This document shows, piece by piece, positions 24,689-32,514 of a DNA stretch of 64,000 nt. The stretch covers positions 1 through 64,000 of the forward strand of contig DCDE01000009.1 of NCBI GenBank assembly GCA_002316275.1, written 5' to 3'. This DNA comes from Caldifarciminota bacterium UBA1063. GTDB taxonomy: Bacteria; Hydrothermota; Hydrothermia; UBA1063. Both the position numbers and the translations under genes were made by a program. The notes under the pieces are model-generated. The model did no database searches and was not told the origin of the DNA. It was given only the letters and a program-made list of their open reading frames with translations. Within the stretch, counting starts at the first letter, position 1. Every line of letters begins with the position of its first letter.

Positions 24689-26893
24689 GTGAGACTTGTG
24701 ATCGTTTCAAACAGGCTTCCGTTTACCATTAAAGAGGAGATGGGTCGTTTTACATTTAAACCTTCTGCTGGGGGTCTTGTTTCTGGATTAAGTGCCTACC
24801 TTGACTCTCTCAGAGGTTCTTCTATTACAAGAAAACCATATCTTTGGATTGGTTGGCCTGGTACTTATCTTAAAAAGGAGCATAGGGAAGAGATAAAAAA
24901 AGTGGCTTATTCAGAGTACCTCGCTTATCCGATTTTTATACCAGAAAAGTCAATGGACCAGTTTTATCATGGTTTTTGTAATAAGACTATATGGCCTCTT
25001 TTCCATTATTTCCCTTCTTATGTAGTTTATGAAGAGGGTTACTGGGACCAATATAAAAAGGTAAATGAACTGTTTTGTGATGCTATGACCGAGGTTTTAA
25101 AGCCAGGGGATGCTGTTTGGGTGCATGATTATCACTTGATGCTTCTTCCAGGGCTTCTCAGAAATAGGTTCAGTGATATTCCAATAGGATTTTTCCTTCA
25201 TATTCCCTTCCCTGCTTACGACATTTTCAGTCTCCTGCCCGGGAAATGGAGGTACGAAATCCTCTATGGCTTGTTGGGAGCTGATCTTATTGGTTTTCAT
25301 ACCTTTGAGTATACTCAGCATTTCTTGAACTGCGTATTGAGGATCCTTGGGTTAGAACACAACATGGGAGCTATTGAAGTAGAAGGAAGGTCGGTGAAGG
25401 TGGATGCTTTTCCCATGGGTATTGACTTCAAACGGTATAATAAATCTAGTTCATCGAAAAGCGTAAAGGCTCAAATGTTGGATCTGAAAAAGAACCTTGG
25501 TAGTCTTAAAACAATCATGTCCATTGACCGCCTTGATTATTCAAAGGGGGTTGTAAATAGGCTTCGTGGCTATGAAGTTTTCCTTGAGAAACATCCTGAG
25601 TGGCACGGAAAAGTAGTTCTTCTTCTTGTAGTAGTTCCTTCAAGAGTAGGGGTAGAGCACTATCAGCTGATGAAGAGACAAATTGACGAGCTGGTTGGCA
25701 AGATTAACGGAAGATTCGGTAGTATACAATGGGTTCCGATTATATATCAGTATAGACATTTGCCCCTCGAGCCTCTCACAGCTATATATAATGTCAGTGA
25801 TATTGCACTTATTACACCTTTAAGGGATGGTATGAATTTAGTATGCAAGGAGTACGTTGCCTCGAGAGCTGATAAGAAAGGAGTTCTGATTTTGAGTGAA
25901 ACTTGTGGCGCAGCCCGAGAACTTCTTGAGGCTATTATAATAAATCCTAACCATGAAGAAGAGGTTGCTGATGCTATTTTAAAAGGCCTTGAGATGAACG
26001 AAGAAGAACAACGGAAAAGAATGGATGCTATGCAATCAAGGCTCAAGTTATATGATGTGAATCAATGGGCTGGTACCTTTATTCATGTTTTAAACCAGGT
26101 TAAAAAGGATCAGAAGATTTTTCCCAATAGGATTTTAGGAGATACTGTGAGAAAGAGGATGGTTCAGGCATTCTCGAATGCTAAAAGCAGGGCTATCTTC
26201 CTCGACTATGATGGTACTTTAGCACCGTTTTCTCCTGCTCCTCGTTTCGCGGGACCTGACGCAGAAACCATGGAAATTCTTGAGGCTTTATCGAAGGACG
26301 AGAAAAATGTGGTGGTAATAGTTAGTGGGCGGGACAAAGGGACCCTCGACGAGTGGTTCGGCAGCCTGAAAGTTAACCTTGTTGCTGAGCATGGGGCCTG
26401 GATAAAAGAAGAAGGAAAGGAGTGGAAGTTGATAAGACCCCTTGTTAAAAGCTGGAAGAATGGAATCAGGAGAATTCTTGATATTTACTCGCATCGCCTT
26501 CAAGGGTCTTTTGTAGAAGAAAAAGAATATTCCATCGCATGGCATTATAGAGAAGCTAACCCAGAGAGTGCCTCAGCGGTAGTTAAGGAGTTAATTGATT
26601 ATTTGGTTTATTTTACTTCAAATATAGATGTTCAAATCATAAGGGGCAGTAAAGTGGTTGAAGTGAGATGCGCCAGTGTTGACAAAGGGATTGCAGCAGT
26701 TTATTTCTTGTCACTAAAGCCGTTTGATTTTACGATGGCTATTGGGGATGATTATACTGATGAGGATCTTTTCCGTGCTTTACCTCAGAAATCTTGGACA
26801 ATTAAGGTTGGCACTGGAAAGACTGTCGCAAGGTATAACCTTAAGAATTTCATGGAAGTGCGGGAACTCCTTCATTCGATTGTAAGACAATGA
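24689..26893 (+). CDS. otsAB: Fused trehalose-6-phosphate synthase / trehalose-6-phosphate phosphatase
   Basis: This 734-aa fusion makes trehalose from a nucleotide-glucose and glucose-6-phosphate. The N-terminal ~470 residues are a GT20 synthase, with SNRLPF, the PSAGGLVSGL loop, VWVHDYHLMLLPGLLR, GFFLHIPFP, SIDRLDYSKG, and TPLRDGMNLVCKEYVA. From about residue 495 a HAD phosphatase follows, with the nucleophile in FLDYDGTLAPFSP near D506, VIVSGRDK, and GDDYTDEDLFRAL. The start is GTG 24689, giving MRLVIVSNRLPF. Fusions of this type occur in Bacteroidota and other lineages. The 3' end overlaps the DUF5752 gene by 4 nt. Confidence 0.93.
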   Translation: MRLVIVSNRLPFTIKEEMGRFTFKPSAGGLVSGLSAYLDSLRGSSITRKPYLWIGWPGTYLKKEHREEIKKVAYSEYLAYPIFIPEKSMDQFYHGFCNKTIWPLFHYFPSYVVYEEGYWDQYKKVNELFCDAMTEVLKPGDAVWVHDYHLMLLPGLLRNRFSDIPIGFFLHIPFPAYDIFSLLPGKWRYEILYGLLGADLIGFHTFEYTQHFLNCVLRILGLEHNMGAIEVEGRSVKVDAFPMGIDFKRYNKSSSSKSVKAQMLDLKKNLGSLKTIMSIDRLDYSKGVVNRLRGYEVFLEKHPEWHGKVVLLLVVVPSRVGVEHYQLMKRQIDELVGKINGRFGSIQWVPIIYQYRHLPLEPLTAIYNVSDIALITPLRDGMNLVCKEYVASRADKKGVLILSETCGAARELLEAIIINPNHEEEVADAILKGLEMNEEEQRKRMDAMQSRLKLYDVNQWAGTFIHVLNQVKKDQKIFPNRILGDTVRKRMVQAFSNAKSRAIFLDYDGTLAPFSPAPRFAGPDAETMEILEALSKDEKNVVVIVSGRDKGTLDEWFGSLKVNLVAEHGAWIKEEGKEWKLIRPLVKSWKNGIRRILDIYSHRLQGSFVEEKEYSIAWHYREANPESASAVVKELIDYLVYFTSNIDVQIIRGSKVVEVRCASVDKGIAAVYFLSLKPFDFTMAIGDDYTDEDLFRALPQKSWTIKVGTGKTVARYNLKNFMEVRELLHSIVRQ

Positions 26894-27540
26894 ATCCCTT
26901 TGTATTTTATACGAAATTGAACCTTACATTTTTAACAAATGTGAGGGCAAGAAATATAGTGGAACTCCTGGAAGGGCTCAAGATATCTCCTGATTCGGTA
27001 ATCTATCACCATACTCATAGATTCTTACAGCAGCATGTTTACATTTCTCCCGAGCCTCCGAATGATTTCGCTTTCTGGACTCAAAATACGCTGCATGAGA
27101 GCATTCTCGCTGAGAGACTCGAGGCTATTAATATTATTGAATTTAAAACTCTTGCCGAGTTAAAAGAAAGATTGATAAAAACTATTGAAGATTATTTAAA
27201 GGAAGGTCCAGAGATTAGGAATGCTCCACCCGGTATGGAGTTCCATTTTATGAAGTCAAAGAGCTTCGTTATTAAAACAGGATTTAATGCAAGTAATCTC
27301 TTAGAGTTTTATGAAACTTTAAAAATTGTTGATATACAAACGCTGTATTTCCATATGTTTGAGGCGAGAATGCGCATGGGAAAGGGGGACAATGATTTTT
27401 CTATATGGCTTCGCAATACCTTAGGAGAGAAGGAAATTGCTGATGCTATTTCAAAACTTGATCCATACACAGTTACCCTTGAAGGGTTGAGAAAAAATAT
27501 ATTGAATATCATAGAAGAGAGGATACATGAGAAGGATTGA
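26890..27540 (+). CDS. DUF5752 family protein of the trehalose locus
   Basis: This 216-aa soluble protein matches DUF5752, seen next to TreT-like genes in other genomes; its function is unknown. It contains two similar halves of about 100 residues. SVIYHHTHRFLQQH...NDFAFWTQNTLHE in the first corresponds to TLYFHMFEARMRMGKGDNDFSIWLRNTLGE in the second, each followed by a helix-rich end. The repeated His and N-D-F-[AS]-[FI]-W-x-[QR]-N-T-L pattern suggests a conserved binding or active surface. It overlaps otsAB by 4 nt and treT by 14 nt, so it is made together with both synthesis enzymes. Confidence 0.8.
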   Translation: MNPFVFYTKLNLTFLTNVRARNIVELLEGLKISPDSVIYHHTHRFLQQHVYISPEPPNDFAFWTQNTLHESILAERLEAINIIEFKTLAELKERLIKTIEDYLKEGPEIRNAPPGMEFHFMKSKSFVIKTGFNASNLLEFYETLKIVDIQTLYFHMFEARMRMGKGDNDFSIWLRNTLGEKEIADAISKLDPYTVTLEGLRKNILNIIEERIHEKD

Positions 27541-28753
27541 AGACTATGAGCCGATAGTCGGAAGGTTCCGAATACACGAGTTATACAAGTTAGGGGAGAA
27601 ACTGAATGGGAAAATCATTCAAAATATAAATTCCACTGCAGTTGGTGGGGGTGTTGCCGAGATTCTGGATCGTATGGTTCCGCTTCTTAGACAGCTTGGC
27701 ATTAATGCCAGGTGGGATGTGATAAAAGGTGGAGAAGAATTTTTTAAAATTACGAAGAGATTTCACAATGCCTTACATGGGGTCAAATTGGATTTTCATG
27801 AGAAGGAATTTGAATATTTCCTTGAGGTGAATAGAGAGAATGCTGAGATGATGGATCTCGTTGGAGATGTGATCTTTATCCATGACCCGCAACCTATTGC
27901 CCTTGTTGAGAAAAAGAAGGAAATTGGGAGAAACTGGCTCTGGAGATGTCACATTGATTTTTCTACACCCATACCGCAGATATGGGAGTTTTTGAAGGGG
28001 TACATTGAAGAGTATGATGCAGCCATTTTTTCTGCCCCTGCTTTTTCTAGAGAACTTAAAATTCCACAGGTCCTCATCTCCCCCTCCATAGATCCACTAA
28101 GTGACAAAAATAAAGAGTTATCTACTGAAGAAGTGAGAAGTGTCTTTGAGAGTTTTAAGATTGACTTATCGAGGCCAGTGGTAACTCAAATTTCGCGATT
28201 TGACTATCTAAAGGACCCGTTGGGGGTCATCGATGCGTATAAAATGGCAAAAAAGTACGTAGATTGCCAGCTGGTCCTCGCTGGTGGCCCCGCCACTGAC
28301 GATCCAGAGGGAGAGATTGTCTTTAATGCAATAAAAGAAAGGGCTGCTTCAGATCCTGATATATTTATTCTTCTTTTGCCTCCTGCTAGTGACATAGAAA
28401 TTAATGCCTTACAGAGAGGATCAACTATTGTATTGCAAAAATCTCTAAAAGAGGGATTTGGATTGACTGTTGCGGAGGCGCTTTGGAAAGAGAGACCAGT
28501 GATTGCCAGTGCAGTTGGTGGAATTCCGCTTCAGATTACCCACAAGTACTCTGGAATTCTCACCCGTACCGTTGAAGGGACATCTTTTTGGATTAAGCAA
28601 TTGATTCAAGAGCCCGATTTTGCAAGGATGCTTGGCAAGAATGGGAAGGAGCGTATCAAGAATAACTTTCTCATCACTAGGCACCTTACGGATTATATGT
28701 TGACCTTTCTCCATCTTATGGAGGGTGGAGCAGAAGATATAGTTTATCTATGA
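27527..28753 (+). CDS. treT: Trehalose synthase, glycosyltransferring type (TreT-like GT4)
   Basis: This 408-aa retaining glycosyltransferase resembles TreT, which reversibly joins nucleotide-glucose and glucose to make trehalose in one step. It shows INSTAVGGGVAEIL (family glycine-rich loop), HDPQPIALV, WRCHIDFSTP, PPSIDPLS-like SPSIDPLSDKNKEL, QISRFDYLKDPLGVIDAY, and the C-terminal E-x7-E motif region (EGFGLTVAEALWKERPVIASAVGGIPLQI). Length is as in the family. ATG 27527 overlaps the DUF5752 gene by 14 nt. It gives this operon a second, phosphate-free route to trehalose beside OtsAB, or a breakdown route that recovers nucleotide-glucose. Confidence 0.88.
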   Translation: MRRIEDYEPIVGRFRIHELYKLGEKLNGKIIQNINSTAVGGGVAEILDRMVPLLRQLGINARWDVIKGGEEFFKITKRFHNALHGVKLDFHEKEFEYFLEVNRENAEMMDLVGDVIFIHDPQPIALVEKKKEIGRNWLWRCHIDFSTPIPQIWEFLKGYIEEYDAAIFSAPAFSRELKIPQVLISPSIDPLSDKNKELSTEEVRSVFESFKIDLSRPVVTQISRFDYLKDPLGVIDAYKMAKKYVDCQLVLAGGPATDDPEGEIVFNAIKERAASDPDIFILLLPPASDIEINALQRGSTIVLQKSLKEGFGLTVAEALWKERPVIASAVGGIPLQITHKYSGILTRTVEGTSFWIKQLIQEPDFARMLGKNGKERIKNNFLITRHLTDYMLTFLHLMEGGAEDIVYL

Positions 28754-29069
28754 GTATTTAAATATTGCTTAAACTAAATATCCAACAGTATGCATTAATA
28801 AAAAAATAAAAGAAGAGTAGATTATTTGGGAATATGTTTTTCGTCTTGTTTAGCTGAAATCAGAATTTTTAACTGAACTACTCCGGTTTGATGTAGAATT
28901 TGACTATACCTCAAGTCCCCCTTTGATTTAGGTTAAAGCAGCCTAAGGTAAAAGCAAAGTTTGAGAAAGGTAGGATATAAAGAAATTGAAGAAGTGTTAG
29001 AGTGAGGTTATACTCTATCATATACATGTAAAGTTGGTTAAAACATTCTTATGTGTAAAGGAGGGAGAG
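28754..29069. other. Intergenic region between treT and the envelope cluster
   Basis: These 316 bp are AT-rich and hold no credible gene. A promoter for the next gene is at 28986-29014. No strong hairpin with a T-run follows treT, so termination there is not explained by an intrinsic terminator I can see. Confidence 0.6.
28986..29014 (+). promoter_or_regulatory. Promoter of the envelope/glycan-binding cluster
   Basis: -35 TTGAAG (28986-28991), 17-bp spacer, -10 TATACT (29009-29014), about 55 bp before ATG 29070. An AGAGT/ACTCT inverted repeat overlaps the spacer and -10 box and might be an operator. Confidence 0.55.
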
Positions 29070-30077
29070 ATGGTAAGTGGGAACATAAATAGAGTGTTCT
29101 TAGTACTTATCGTTGTGTTTCTCGCAAGTTGTGCCCCACGATATGGGGAGTATTGGCGTACGGTTGTAGATCCTCAAGAAGGTGGTCGGAGGTTATCCAA
29201 GGTTACAGAGAAAGAAGACCTTGTAGATACAGAGGCGCGCTTCGCAGTGAGCAAAGATGGTCAAAGGCTAGCTTTTACATCGTGGAAGAGCGGAAATGGT
29301 GACATCTATGTGAAAAGCTTAATTGGGGGTAAGGCGCTATTGCAGCGTACGTACCGACCCGAGACCGAACTTGCCCCTTCATTTTCGCCCGATGGGACCA
29401 ATCTGGTGTATTATGCTTACAGGGATGGTAACTATCACATTTATATGATAGGAGCGGAATCTGGAATGGCAATTCAACAGATAACTACAAATACCCCCAC
29501 TCATGCAGTTTATCCTACTTTCTCTCCTGATGGTAAAGTCATTGTATTTAACTCTGTTGATTTCATATGGAACTCTCAAACTGGCAACTATCAGTATGTT
29601 CAGAATAGTGAGATCATCTGGACCTATGACCTAACTACGGGTAGGTTAACGCAGTATACTTTGGGTTTGATGCCCAGGTTTACACCTGATGGAAAAGGTA
29701 TTATGTTTAAGAGAGCCTCTAAGACGGGTAGCGGCTACTATAGTTTATGGGTAATGGACGTAGTGTCAGGTGCAGAAACTGAATTAATTTCAGGGTTTGA
29801 CTTTGGAGTTGGGGATTTTGACATATCGCCAGACGGGAAGAAGATTGTTTTTTCAACAGATAAAGGCACTGGCAATACAACCAGTGAGCCGAGAAATTCA
29901 AATATTTGGGTCATAAATATAGATGGTACAGGTCTGACTCAGCTTACATATCATTTAAGTGATGACCTGCACCCGATTTGGGCTCCTGACATGTCTGGGA
30001 TTTATTTTTTATCCTGTCGAGGTGAAGAAAGAAAAGATGTTATGAATATCTGGAGGATGGAATATGAGACAAAGTAA
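29070..30077 (+). CDS. TolB-like beta-propeller lipoprotein (PD40/WD40-like repeats)
   Basis: This 335-aa lipoprotein (lipobox VFLASC) carries TolB-type propeller blades with the PD40 motif repeated: APSFSPDGTNLVYYAYRDGNYHIY, YPTFSPDGKVIVFNS, MPRFTPDGKGIMFKR, DFDISPDGKKIVFSTD, and HPIWAPDMSGIYFLS. Such propellers act as protein- or ligand-binding platforms in the periplasm or on the surface. The open frame begins at 29034, but ATG 29070 follows AAAGGAGGGAGAG and starts the signal sequence. The 3' end overlaps the next gene by 14 nt. It is unlikely to be the Tol-Pal TolB, since tolQRA and pal are absent nearby. Confidence 0.85.
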   Translation: MVSGNINRVFLVLIVVFLASCAPRYGEYWRTVVDPQEGGRRLSKVTEKEDLVDTEARFAVSKDGQRLAFTSWKSGNGDIYVKSLIGGKALLQRTYRPETELAPSFSPDGTNLVYYAYRDGNYHIYMIGAESGMAIQQITTNTPTHAVYPTFSPDGKVIVFNSVDFIWNSQTGNYQYVQNSEIIWTYDLTTGRLTQYTLGLMPRFTPDGKGIMFKRASKTGSGYYSLWVMDVVSGAETELISGFDFGVGDFDISPDGKKIVFSTDKGTGNTTSEPRNSNIWVINIDGTGLTQLTYHLSDDLHPIWAPDMSGIYFLSCRGEERKDVMNIWRMEYETK

Positions 30078-30834
30078 TTTTGTAAAAAGTGGAATGGTCA
30101 TAATGATGTGCATGTCTTTCGTTAGAGGCCTGATGGCTGGAGCACCTCCAGGTACCTCTGAGTATGCGCCGGCCAAAAAGCCTTCATATGAACGACTGGA
30201 CAAACTGACAGGCATAGTGTTCGATCTTGGTTTTTATTCTCCATCACTGAAAATGGTCAGGGAGGATTTAGAATACTATGGCTTTGCTCCTATGAAGAAC
30301 AAACTTGTATATAACATTGGTATTTCGAATCATAATAAAGGGCTAATATCCCAACACTTTTTTTCCTACTGGTCGGGTATTTCGGAGAGAGCGGATTTTG
30401 TCGAAAAAATGGACTTTTATATGTATCATGCTAATGTTTATTTTGAAATTACAGCTATTTCTGACCTAATATCGCCTGAGAGAATCTTTAAACCTGAATT
30501 GGGTATCACAATAAGAGATGTGGTTGCAGTAATGCAAGATAAGTATCCTCTCTTTGACCCTGATCAGTACGTAACTACTGTTGGTATGACTATGGACTTT
30601 GGACCCTCCCTCAGATTTGAGATTTTCCTACCTGTAGAGCCGTTGAAAAATATTGCGTTCACATTGGCAGCAGATTATATCGTGTTGAGTTTACCACTTA
30701 TGAAGCTTGATATTTTTGACACGAATATTCCCGATATGGACGTTACAGATGATTATGTAAATCATAATAGCGAGAAATTTAAGGTGGAGACTAACGGATT
30801 AATTCTTAAGGGTGGGATAGGCATATATTTCTGA
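30064..30834 (+). CDS. Hypothetical exported protein, possible outer-membrane component
   Basis: I do not recognise this 256-aa protein. It starts with a signal-like segment (SGMVIMMCMSFVRGLMAGAPP). The mature part alternates aromatic and polar residues, contains strand-like stretches such as DFYMYHANVYFEITAISDL and TVGMTMDFGPSLRFEIFLPV, and ends KGGIGIYF, a terminal Phe typical of outer-membrane barrels. CTGGAGGATGG provides a ribosome site overlapping the end of the TolB-like gene, so the two are coupled and may act together. Confidence 0.65.
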   Translation: MRQSNFVKSGMVIMMCMSFVRGLMAGAPPGTSEYAPAKKPSYERLDKLTGIVFDLGFYSPSLKMVREDLEYYGFAPMKNKLVYNIGISNHNKGLISQHFFSYWSGISERADFVEKMDFYMYHANVYFEITAISDLISPERIFKPELGITIRDVVAVMQDKYPLFDPDQYVTTVGMTMDFGPSLRFEIFLPVEPLKNIAFTLAADYIVLSLPLMKLDIFDTNIPDMDVTDDYVNHNSEKFKVETNGLILKGGIGIYF

Positions 30835-31049
30835 ATGCGCGGTAAATAGAGAAACTAAGGATTGGTGCTTTGTAAAGTATCAAATTTGAACTAATAGATT
30901 AATGGTTTTCCATCAATTAAAATTGATGACAAGTTTTATCATATTTTCCCTAAACTCTTCAGGAATTTTTAAGACAGGTTTAAATATAATTAGCTTAAAG
31001 TAGACTACCTTTTCGTTACCCCAAGATTTTGTCAGATTTCTTTAATGCT

Positions 31050-31078
31050 TTGACAATATAAAGTTTTTGCTTTACTCT
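31050..31078 (+). promoter_or_regulatory. Candidate promoter with very short leader before the barrel gene
   Basis: -35 TTGACA (31050-31055, full consensus), 17-bp spacer, -10 TACTCT (31073-31078, weak). It ends 9 nt before ATG 31088, and no Shine-Dalgarno sequence is present. Confidence 0.4.
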
Positions 31079-31087
31079 ATTTACACT

Positions 31088-32500
31088 ATGTTACGCAATT
31101 TCTTAGTAATGTTAGTAGTTTATCCTATTTCATTCAATGGATATTTTGAGGGGGAATATCTCGCGCAAAAGTCAAGGCTCCCAGTGAGATGGGACATGTG
31201 GAATCCAAAGAATTATTTCGAGATGAAGTTTACGGTAAACCCATCTCCTGGTGTCACAGGATTTTTCTCCCTCGCGGCCCTTTCGAATTCTAATGGAATG
31301 AGGTTCTATATGAACCAGGGTCACCTAACCTATCGTGCTTCAAATACGGAGTTCACTGCCTTTTCCAGGGAAGACCGTTTTTGGATTTCCAGCCCATTAT
31401 TATTTCTGGTAAACACTGATAGAATAAAAGATGATTCTTACGGACCAAAGGCAGAGGGTATCAGGTTTGATTTGTGGGAATGGAAAGGCTTTTACGGTGC
31501 CCTGATTGCGTCTAAATTCAGAACCTGGGATGGTGAAGCCTATCTTGGTTCGATCTCAAAGATGTTTGGGCAGAACTTTGAGCTCGGAGGTATTTACCTC
31601 AAAAAAGACTGGAGAGGAGAGGGGGCTTCTTTTAACAGTATTTATTCTCTGAATGGGAGGAGTCACATTAAGGGCCCACTCAACTTACGCTTTGAGATAG
31701 CAAAAAGTATTCATCCTTCCCAGCTTACACCGGAGAAGTCTGATGATTATGCCGTTGAACTTGAATTCAGGAGGATTAAGATCCAGAATTTGTCGGTAGC
31801 ATGGAGTCTTTTCAATTATGGGATTGACTTTATTGATGAGTTTTCGAACAAATTTAATTTGAGTTATGATAGAGAATTTGATAGAAGGGGTGTATATGGT
31901 GAGTTTGTATATATGGTCCCTTATAAAGCTGTGAATTTGATTTATAAAACTCGATACTGGCAATCGCGCTTTGACGAAACCTATCCAGGGTTTCAGCTTC
32001 CAGAAACTTACAGCAAATGGTGGAATTATGGTGAGATATACATTGAATACTACGGTGGAGTTTCTTCAAAGTTCTATGTCGAATCTACGAAGGATACTGC
32101 AGAGACCTGGAATCATCTATTTTTTGAAATAGGAGGGGAGAATAGTACGATGAAACTCCGCCTTCAGTACAAAATCATGGACATTGGTATAAATAAGAAC
32201 GGGCAAGCAGTTTATTATTCGATTGGAGAGAGGAATTTGGTTGGAGCTGAGTTTAGAGTAAATTTAACTCAGAATTTATTTTTTTATGGGAGAGCCTCGG
32301 TAGGTATGGGTGTGGGTAGGTCATGGGAAAGCGTTTTTCTACAGCTCGGGTATAGGGGAATCAAAAACACTGAGATATTTTTAGAGTATGGGGAGCCTGG
32401 TCATACCGATGGAGATCTGGTGAACGACTGGGATTTCTCCAATAACCCTTATCTTAGAACCGATGATAAGGTTAAACTCCTTGCAAAATATTGGTTCTGA
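31088..32500 (+). CDS. Probable outer-membrane beta-barrel protein
   Basis: This 470-aa protein has a signal-like start (MLRNFLVMLVVYPISFNG) and then continuous amphipathic strand patterns rich in Tyr, Trp and Gly (GFFSLAALSNSNGMRFYMNQGHLTYRAS, WGLFNYG-like repeats), ending KLLAKYWF with a terminal Phe. I infer a large porin-like barrel; the family is not recognised. The frame opens at TTG 31067, but ATG 31088 is the better start for the signal sequence. It is followed 14 nt later by a CBM-barrel gene and is likely part of the same envelope system. Confidence 0.7.
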   Translation: MLRNFLVMLVVYPISFNGYFEGEYLAQKSRLPVRWDMWNPKNYFEMKFTVNPSPGVTGFFSLAALSNSNGMRFYMNQGHLTYRASNTEFTAFSREDRFWISSPLLFLVNTDRIKDDSYGPKAEGIRFDLWEWKGFYGALIASKFRTWDGEAYLGSISKMFGQNFELGGIYLKKDWRGEGASFNSIYSLNGRSHIKGPLNLRFEIAKSIHPSQLTPEKSDDYAVELEFRRIKIQNLSVAWSLFNYGIDFIDEFSNKFNLSYDREFDRRGVYGEFVYMVPYKAVNLIYKTRYWQSRFDETYPGFQLPETYSKWWNYGEIYIEYYGGVSSKFYVESTKDTAETWNHLFFEIGGENSTMKLRLQYKIMDIGINKNGQAVYYSIGERNLVGAEFRVNLTQNLFFYGRASVGMGVGRSWESVFLQLGYRGIKNTEIFLEYGEPGHTDGDLVNDWDFSNNPYLRTDDKVKLLAKYWF

Positions 32501-32514
32501 AAAGGAGTGGGACT

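Noticed and set aside
29070..30077. Tol-Pal system TolB
   Set aside because: Propeller repeats match, but no tolQ, tolR, tolA or pal lies nearby and the protein is a lipoprotein in a different context.
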